The notes under the pieces: generated by a model
What the model was told of the DNA's origin: nothing
The model's input: the letters and a program-made list of their open reading frames with translations, nothing else
Database searches by the model: none
Assembly: GCF_026870155.1 (NCBI RefSeq)
Contig: NZ_CP113975.1
Location: 4,960,001-5,024,000, forward strand
DNA: 64,000 nt
Direction of reading: 5' to 3'
Source of the DNA: Flavobacterium marginilacus
GTDB taxonomy: Bacteria; Bacteroidota; Bacteroidia; Flavobacteriales; Flavobacteriaceae
Program-made: the position numbers and the translations under genes
Shown: positions 46,101-53,900 of the stretch, one piece after another
Position numbering within the stretch: the stretch's first letter is position 1
Layout: each line of letters opens with the position of its first letter

Positions 46101-47349
46101 TTCCTGCTGTCACCGTAGTGGCAACAACTGTTACAGCAAAAGTTTTAGCTGCACTTGTACCGCAGCCGTTAGTAGCCGTAACAGAAATATTCCCATTATT
46201 GCCAACTGATCCTGTTGTCACAAAAATTGATGTTGTTCCGTTTCCAGAATTTATAGTCCAGCCTGACGGAACAGTCCAAGTATATGATGTAGCTCCAGAT
46301 ACAGCGGCGATTGTATATATCTGCCCTGAATTCGAAGGACACTGAGGTGTAGTTCCCGTAATGGTGCCTGGAGTTGATGGAGAAACAGTAGTTATAGTTA
46401 ATGTTCCATAATCTCCGTTTTTAGTGCATCCTCCTGAAGTGATTTTTGCTCTGTATTTATTTCCGCTTAAACTTGTTCCAGAAATTGTTACTGTAAGAGT
46501 ATTTGTTGTAACTCCTGAATATGGAGCACTATTTGTCAAATCACTCCAGCCGGAACCTGAATTTACCTGCCATTGATAGGAAGGCGAACTGCCGCTGGTA
46601 GTAACCGTAAAAGCAGCTGTAGGCGAACTTGTGCAGACGATAGCATTTGAAGTACCGCTAACTGTATACGGACATACTCCATAAAAAACAGTGTTTACCA
46701 AATCAACTAAAACCTGAGTTTCTGGAGGATTATTCACAGTTGTCCCCGGCGGTACATTATTGTCTATAGAAACAGGAGTTATTGTAACTGTTGCATTAGG
46801 ATTTACGGCATAAATCTGACCGGTTCCATTTCCTCCTGTCAAATTAAAATCGCCAATAATATTCCCGCCGACAATTACATTTCCTTGTTTTTGTAATTGA
46901 GAAGTAGCAGGACTTAACAAATCTCCTACAATAATAACGGTGCTTTTCCAAAAATCGGTAGTACCATTATTAACATAATTTCCATAAACGATTATCGTTG
47001 AGAGTCCAGAACCATTAGCTGTGCTAAAATTCCCTCCAGAATTTACAGTGAAATTCCCCGAAGTGGTACTGCTTCCAACTGTAAACACAACGCCGTCATT
47101 AACCATTAAAGTTCCTGAGACACTAATACTTTTTGCTGCAGCATCTGCTGTAATGGTTACAGTACTTCCTGATGCTATTATAACATCATCTGCTGCAGTA
47201 GGTATAACACCTCCTACCCAAGAACTGCCGGAATTCCAATTTCCTCCAGTACCAGTACTTGTTATAGTTGCTCCAGACACTGCTGTCTGGATAAATAAAG
47301 AGAACAAAAAAGCTGCTAAAATCTGAGATTTAGGTAGAATTATTTTCAT
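43144..47349 (-). CDS. secreted repeat-rich adhesin-like protein with T9SS type C-like tail (B)
   Basis: This 1401-residue paralog has a signal peptide (ILAAFLFSLFIQTAVSG). The N-terminal about 180 residues are a beta-helix-like stretch (TADAAAKSISVSGTLMVNDG, GNFTVNSGGNFS). Ig-like domains follow, with three 90-residue tandem repeats coded at 45011-45820. The shared C-terminal module (YEYWSSPVVGQ, TNLIGNPYPSAVDAESF, KNYTIQGRALPFDKADAVPLGY) and type C-like tail (VKVYDLKGSLVYEKYKV, ending WISEEIIFHD) are present. In this module it is more diverged from genes A and C than those two are from each other, even though it lies between them. A surface or adhesive role is inferred from architecture. 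Confidence 0.85.
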   Translation of the reverse strand: MKIILPKSQILAAFLFSLFIQTAVSGATITSTGTGGNWNSGSSWVGGVIPTAADDVIIASGSTVTITADAAAKSISVSGTLMVNDGVVFTVGSSTTSGNFTVNSGGNFSTANGSGLSTIIVYGNYVNNGTTDFWKSTVIIVGDLLSPATSQLQKQGNVIVGGNIIGDFNLTGGNGTGQIYAVNPNATVTITPVSIDNNVPPGTTVNNPPETQVLVDLVNTVFYGVCPYTVSGTSNAIVCTSSPTAAFTVTTSGSSPSYQWQVNSGSGWSDLTNSAPYSGVTTNTLTVTISGTSLSGNKYRAKITSGGCTKNGDYGTLTITTVSPSTPGTITGTTPQCPSNSGQIYTIAAVSGATSYTWTVPSGWTINSGNGTTSIFVTTGSVGNNGNISVTATNGCGTSAAKTFAVTVVATTVTAGTVSSSASYCSFTNSTTLTLSGTSLPIGNGAGKASVIRWESSVDDFITSTVIANTAITLTVTDLSLTTKYRAIVQANAAGSCPEDSSPATITVNTKPTSAVSGTAVICNGTSAAISIALTGTAPWNLTYTDGTTPVSVTGIASSPYTFNVTPSSTKTYTVTALSDSKCTAVAGDMTGSAVITVNARPASVVSGTAVTCNGTSKTISIALTGTGPWNLTYTDGTTPVSVTGIASSPYTFNVTPSSTKTYTVTALNDSKCTAVAGDMTGSAVITVNARPTSAVSGTASICNGTSAAISIALTGTAPWNLTYTDGTTPVSVTGIASSPYTFNVTPSSTKTYTVTALSDSKCTAVAGDMTGSAVITVNAIPSAAAMTVTPLTCVVPTGTIKVDTPVPASGIIYTLTGTNPVVAAVTNTTGVFANLASGDYAVTYQIGSGCVSASASAALQPLAAKTWNGSWSPAGAPSLNDFVIFNADYSLPVSVNSCSCVINTGVIVTIASGLVLNIINALDVQGSLIFENNSSLVQLNDNSVNHGAITYKRTTPGLRDFDYEYWSSPVVGQKLSDLWVSDRYYRYTLGAWEAQPASTIMDIARGYIIRVRTSSPPLYQSVAFKGVPVNGLQSIRSQGAGRTNLIGNPYPSAVDAESFLMDNADIAGGALYFWTHYTARQLNTAGTAYVYTADDYAVFNLTGGGATAPSSHGTGVTPMGKIAAGQSFFVVSDLDDYFKFDNSMRFDHASLGQFIDNSQFFKQSNTKKTKAIERARIWLNLTNEGGAFKQLLVGYIAGATNDFDKLYDALTRNGNAFIDFYSVNNSKNYTIQGRALPFDKADAVPLGYKTTIAGTFQISIDNTDGSMADQTIYLVDKMTNTIHNLKTGSYSFTTAIGVFNDRFVMRFTDNTSKLAAEDTQVKENGVFVSVRNREIKINSFDQNVSAVKVYDLKGSLVYEKYKVDKNEFIIDSLNASNQFMIVMVQLEDGKWISEEIIFHD
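45011..45820 (-). repeat. three tandem 270-bp coding repeats
   Basis: Copies start at 45011, 45281 and 45551, exactly 270 bp apart. Each encodes a 90-residue unit with APWNLTYTDGTTPVSVTGIA and STKTYTVTAL followed by SKCTAVAGDMTG. They are nearly identical at DNA level. Confidence 0.9.
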
Positions 47350-47361
47350 GTGACTTGGTGA

Positions 47362-47372
47362 TTTTGTGGTAT
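47362..47372 (-). promoter_or_regulatory. shared 5'-leader element ATACCACAAAA (gene B)
   Basis: This is the same 11-base element as before genes A and C, 13 bp upstream of the gene B start. Further upstream (about 47480-47510) AAACACGTA and TAAAATTA-type words match the gene A promoter region, so the duplication included the promoter. Confidence 0.5.
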
Positions 47373-47864
47373 TTTTTATTCTGAAAACGAGAAAAATAAA
47401 AAGACTCGAACAGCTTTTTATTTCTTTAGGAACAACAATGTTCTGTTTTCATGTAAAATAGACGCACACAAACACAAAACACGTACTTTAGCATACTAAA
47501 ATTAGATAATAATAATTAAGTATCACAATAAACCCAATATTATACGTAATTACCAGATAAATAGCCAAAAAATTATTATTTTGTAAATTTATAGACACAA
47601 AATAAAACACCTCATTTTACAGTTTTTAACCGTTTTTTTTCTGCTTCTTAAAAAAAATCTGTTTTCTAACTGTAAATAATTCCCTTTGGATGTTAAAGAA
47701 CATTTTCAATAGTGTTCCAAATACTTTAGCAGACTAAACTGCTGAAGCGTTAAATTCTAAAAAAGAGCCATCTGACGCCATTTTTATATCGAACCATGTG
47801 TAAAATCGAGTTTTATAGAAAATGGTATTCTTCCCTCAAATACAGCTGCTCATAAATTCTGCAA
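47373..47864. other. AT-rich spacer between genes B and C, no gene seen
   Basis: Apart from promoter-like words shared with gene A near 47480-47510, I see no coding sequence, RNA gene or repeat here. Confidence 0.4.
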
Positions 47865-47900
47865 TAAAAAAATCCCACCCTGAATAAACAGAATGGGATT
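47865..47900 (-). terminator. terminator of adhesin-like gene C
   Basis: AATCCCA (47871-47877) pairs with TGGGATT (47894-47900), with an A-run at 47865-47870 giving the minus-strand T-tail. Confidence 0.8.
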
Positions 47901-47921
47901 AAATTTTTAACAGAATATCAT

Positions 47922-50900
47922 TTATTCATGAAAAATGATTTCTTCACTTATACGAGTACCATCTTCCAGTTCTATCATGACAATCATAACCTGATCAGCG
48001 GCGTTTAAAGTATCAACAATGAATTCATTCTTGTTTACTTTGTTTTTATCATAAAGTAAACTGCCTTTTAAATCATATACTTTTACAGAAGATATAGTCT
48101 GGTCAAAAGAATTAACTTTTATCTCGCGGTTTCTTACCGATACAAAAACCCCTTTGTTCTTAGTTACTGTATCTCCTGTACCTAATTTAGAAGTATTAGT
48201 ATAACGAAGCACAAAACGGTCATTAAATGTACCAATAGCTGTTGTAAACGAATACGAACCGGTTTTCAGATCATGGATAGTATTGGTTAATTTATCTTCC
48301 AAATAAATGGTTTGATTCGCTAGACCACCGTCAACGTTATTAATACCGATCTGGAATGTCCCTTCAATTGTCGTTTTATATCCCAAAGGTACTTCATCGG
48401 CTTTGTCAAATGGCAGGCTGCGCGCCTGAATAGTATAATTCTTCGAATTATTGACACTATAAAAATCTATAAAAGCATTCCCGTTGCGCGTTACAGCATC
48501 ATATAATTTATCAAAATCATTGGTCGCTCCTGTAGCGTAGCCAACTAATAATTGCTTGAAAGCACCGCCGTCATTGGTTAAATTCAGCCAAACTCTGTCT
48601 TTTTGAATCTTTGCCGTTTTCTTAGTATTTGACTGCTTGAAAAATTGAGTGTTATTCACAATTCCGCCATTATCAATATCAAACCTCATAGAATTATTAA
48701 AGGTAAAGTAACCGGATTGATCGCTGATTACAAAAAAGGATTGACCAGCGGCAATTTTTCCTACAGGTATTGGTCCTGTGGCATTCGATAATGGAGCACT
48801 GGACCCTAACAAAGTAAAAACAGCATAATCATCCGCATCATAGATAAATTTAGTACCTGTATTATCTACTTTTCTGGCTGTAAAGTGAGTCCAAAAATAC
48901 AAACCTCCATAAATTATTGAATTATTTGGATCCGTCATAAACGCTTCAGCATCTATGGCAGAAGGATATGGATTCCCTATTAAATTGCTTTTGCCAGCCC
49001 CTTGTGCAGCTATTGTTTTTATTCCATTATTTGGTTCTCCAATGAACTTAACTTTTTGTTCAAAAGGACTGCCTGTACGCACACGGATAATATATCCTCT
49101 GCCTACATCCATTGTGGTAGTGCCTGCCTGTGCTTCCCAAGCCCCGTTAGTATATCTAAAATACCTGTCACTAACCCATAAATCATTCAGCTTTTGCCCA
49201 GCTACCGGTGAACTCCAGTACTCATAATCTAAATCTTTTAAGTAAGGAGTAGTCCGATTATAAGTGATTGATCCATGATTTACAGCATTATCATCAAACT
49301 GTACCAGACTCGCATTGTTGTTGAACGTCAAAGTTCCTTGTACATTCAAACCATTGGTAATATTTAAAACCAATCCGTCTCCAATTGTAACATTTGCTCC
49401 TGAATTAACAACACAAGAACAGGAATTTACAGAAACTGGAAGGCTGTAATCAGCATCAAAAATAACATGATCGTTTATTGATGGAACTCCAGCTGGAGAC
49501 CAAGAACCATTCCATGTTTTTGTAACCAGCGACTGTATTGTGGCAGATACACTTTCCGAAACACATGCCGCCCCTGCCTGAGACGTTACTGCATACTCTC
49601 CAGCAGCAAGAAATGCAAACTTTCCATTAGTATTTGTTACCGCTGCTCTTACCGGATTAATACCTGTCAAAGTATATGAAGTTCCTAGCACTGGTGAAAC
49701 AACTTCTATTGTTCCTGTAGGAACCGCACAAGTAGGTGCTGTTACTGAAACTGTAGGTGCTGCTGGTGCTGCTGTATTTAAAGTAACTCCTAGAAAACTC
49801 CAGCAAGACAAATTATCTGCCTTTACCGAAACTATTTCTCTTAGTAAACTAGTACCCGTTTTTACCGTTATGACTGTCGTTCCCTGTCCAGATAACACTG
49901 TCCAATCTGACGGAACAATCCAAGTATAGCCTGCAGCTCCGGCAACAGCTGGTATACTAAAAATGGCTGTTGTTGATGGGCAATAAAACGCAGTCGCATT
50001 TGAAGCATACGATATTCCATTCAAAGAAATATCTCCTGAGTCAGAATTTACGCTTAATGTCACAGCATTGGAGGTTACTGACGGCGTACAAGTACCGCTT
50101 ATGACACAACGGTACTGATAAGTATCCATTCCTATAGCCGCAGTCGTGATGTTCATTGTAGCAGCGGTTACATTTGAATATACGCCTCCATTGGAAAGAT
50201 TATTAAAAGTTCCTCCTCCATTAGTGCTTAACTGCCACTGATATGTTAATCCTGCTCCAGAACCTGCAACAGTAAATGAAGCATTGTCCGATTCACATAC
50301 ATTACTGCCTGAAGGCTGTACTGTAATTGATGGCAGTGCATTGACTGTTACTGTTGCACTTTGTCCTGTAATAGTATTAGAACAAGTGGGATTATCTTGA
50401 TACACTACGCTTTTTAAGCTATAGGCAAAACTCCCCGCAGTGGCTGTTGAAACTGCTAAACTTGAAGTATTACTAGCTCCAACCCCAATATCTACCGTTT
50501 GATCTGCACCTCCATTAACCGTATAAGTAACTGTTATAGAAACCGATTGAGGGTTTGTAAAAGTAATATTTGGTGATGAGGTACCAACACACACAGCGGC
50601 TGTACCACTAATGCCAGCCGTAGGTATTGGCCGAACAATCAGATTAGCACCAGAATCTGCAAAAGATGCTGTTCTCGTACAAGTGGCATTAGAGATTGAA
50701 ACCAAGCTATAGCCTGTATTTACAGTTGGATTATCTCCAGGTGTAAAACTAAATGCCGATGCAGACGGTATAGAAACTGTGTATTGTATCAAAGTAGTAT
50801 TATTTTGATACGTTATACTGTAAGGTGCCGTAAAAGTTGAGTCCTCTGCATCATATGTTAATTGTGGACTACCGCCAGCACAGATAGTTGTTGCAGAGAA

Positions 50901-53900
50901 ACCATTAGTTATGTTGTTAGGCAGTCCGTTTATCGTCAAATTCCCGTTTACCATTGTGATGGTATAATTACTAGTAGAAAAACCAGCACCTGAAGGATTT
51001 GACGGCACTATATCCCCTGTATACAAACCTGCTGCTTGGGTAGTTGAAGCATCATATCCTCCTGTACTTGCCAAAGTAACACTTGTTATAGTTTCTCCGT
51101 TTTGTAATCCAGAAGCTGTAAAAGCAGTTGTTCCTAAAGTTAATGCTGTTCCATAACATTTGCTTCTATTGCTAGCAGTAATTGTTATCGCTGCTTTGTT
51201 AATTGTACCTGTTAAAGCAGGCTGTGTCAGCGTATAGTTACCTGAAGCTGTACCCGAAATAGTCATAGGAGCAGTAGTCACTGCTTTGCCTACACCAGCA
51301 TTTGCGTCGCTGAATGTTCCTGTCGTTGCATTCCCAAGCGTAACATTACCAAAATCAACCGCCAGCACTCCGCTTAAAACTGCTCCGGTTATTGACGCCG
51401 ATGTGTTGCCATCATATATCTTGGTCGTTACAACAGCTCCTGTTATTGTTAACGCTTTGGCTGTTATATTACGTGCAGTTAATGTAGGCTGGGTTAAAGT
51501 ATAATTACCAGCATTTGCCCCTCCAAGGGTAGATGTAGAGGTAATTACGATACCTGTTCCAACATTTTTAGTAGCAAAAGTTCCAGATAATGTTAATGTA
51601 ACCACATCTGGAGAAACAACTCCTACCAATGAACCTCCTGTAACACTAGCTGTTGTAGTTCCATCATAAACTTTGTCCGCTGTTGTAGCTCCTGTTATTG
51701 TTAACGCTTTGGCTGTTATATTACGTGCAGTTAATGTAGGCTGGGTCAAAGTATAATTACCAGCATCAGCTCCTCCAATAGTAGAGGTAGAGGTAATTAC
51801 GATACCTGTTCCAACATTTTTAGTAGCAAAAGTTCCAGATAATGTTAATGTAACCACATCTGGAGAAACAACTCCTACCAATGAACCTCCTGTAACACTA
51901 GCTGTTGTAGTTCCATCATAAACTTTGTCCGCTGTTGTAGCTCCTGTTATTGTTAACGTTTTGGCTGTTATATTACGTGCAGTTAATGTAGGCTGGGTCA
52001 AAGTATAATTACCAGCATCAGCTCCTCCAAGGGTAGATGTAGAGGTAATTACGATACCTGTCCCAACATTTTTAATAGCAAAAGTTCCAGATAATGTTAA
52101 TGTAACCACATCTGGAGAAACAACTCCTACCAATGAACCTCCTGTAACACTAGCTGTTGTAGTTCCATCATAAACTTTGTCCGCTGTTGTAGCTCCTGTT
52201 ATTGTTAACGTTTTGGCTGTTATATTACGTGCAGTTAATGTAGGCTGGGTCAAAGTGTAATTACCAGCATTTGCCCCTCCAAGGGTAGATGTAGAGGTAA
52301 TTACGATACCTGTTCCAACATTTTTAGTAGCAAAAGTTCCAGATAATGTTAATGTAACCACATCTGGAGAAACAACTCCTACCAATGAACCTCCTGTAAC
52401 ACTAGCTGTTGTAGTTCCATCATAAACTTTGTCCGCTGTTGTAGCTCCTGTTATTGTTAACGTTTTGGCTGTTATATTACGTGCAGTTAATGTAGGCTGG
52501 GTCAAAGTGTAATTTGATGCATCTGCACCTCCAATAGTAGAGGTAGAAGTAATTGCTATACCTGTTCCAACATTTTTAGTAGCAAAAGTTCCAGATAATG
52601 TTAATGTAACCACATCTGGAGAAACCACCCCTACCAATGAACCTCCTGTAACACTAGCTGTTGTAGTTCCATCATAAACTTTGTCCGCTGTTGTAGCTCC
52701 TGTTATTGTTAACGCTTTGGCTGTTATATTACGTGCAGTTAATGTAGGCTGGGTCAAAGTATAATTACCAGCATCAGCTCCTCCAATAGTAGAAGTAGAG
52801 GTAATTACGATACCTGTTCCAACATTTTTAGTAGCAAAAGTTCCAGATAATGTTAATGTAACCACATCTGGAGAAACCACCCCTACCAATGAACCTCCTG
52901 TAACACTAGCTGTTGTAGTTCCATCATAAACTTTGTCCGCTGTTGTAGCTCCTGTTATTGTTAACGCTTTGGCTGTTATATTACGTGCAGTTAATGTAGG
53001 CTGGGTCAAAGTATAATTACCAGCATCAGCTCCTCCAATAGTAGAGGTAGAGGTAATTACGATACCTGTTCCAACATTTTTAGTAGCAAAAGTTCCAGAT
53101 AATGTTAATGTAACCACATCTGGAGAAACAACTCCTACCAATGAACCTCCTGTAACACTAGCTGTTGTAGTTCCATCATAAACTTTGTCCGCTGTTGTAG
53201 CTCCTGTTATTGTTAACGTTTTGGCTGTTATATTACGTGCAGTTAATGTAGGCTGGGTCAAAGTATAATTACCAGCATCAGCTCCTCCAAGGGTAGATGT
53301 AGAGGTAATTACGATACCTGTCCCAACATTTTTAGTAGCAAAAGTTCCAGATAATGTTAATGTAACCACATCTGGAGAAACAACTCCTACCAATGAACCT
53401 CCTGTAACACTAGCTGTTGTAGTTCCATCATAAACTTTGTCCGCTGTTGTAGCTCCTGTTATTGTTAACGCTTTGGCTGTTATATTACGTGCAGTTAATG
53501 TAGGCTGGGTCAAAGTGTAATTACCAGCATTTGCCCCTCCAAGGGTAGATGTAGAGGTAATTACGATACCTGTTCCAACATTTTTAGTAGCAAAAGTTCC
53601 AGATAATGTTAATGTAACCACATCTGGAGAAACAACTCCTACCAATGAACCTCCTGTAACACTAGCTGTTGTAGTTCCATCATAAACTTTGTCCGCTGTT
53701 GTAGCTCCTGTTATTGTTAACGCTTTGGCTGTTATATTACGTGCAGTTAATGTAGGCTGGGTCAAAGTGTAATTTGATGCATCTGCACCTCCAATAGTAG
53801 AGGTAGAAGTAATTGCTATACCTGTTCCAACATTTTTAGTAGCAAAAGTTCCAGATTGTGTTAATGTAACCACATCTGGAGAAACAACTCCTACCAATGA

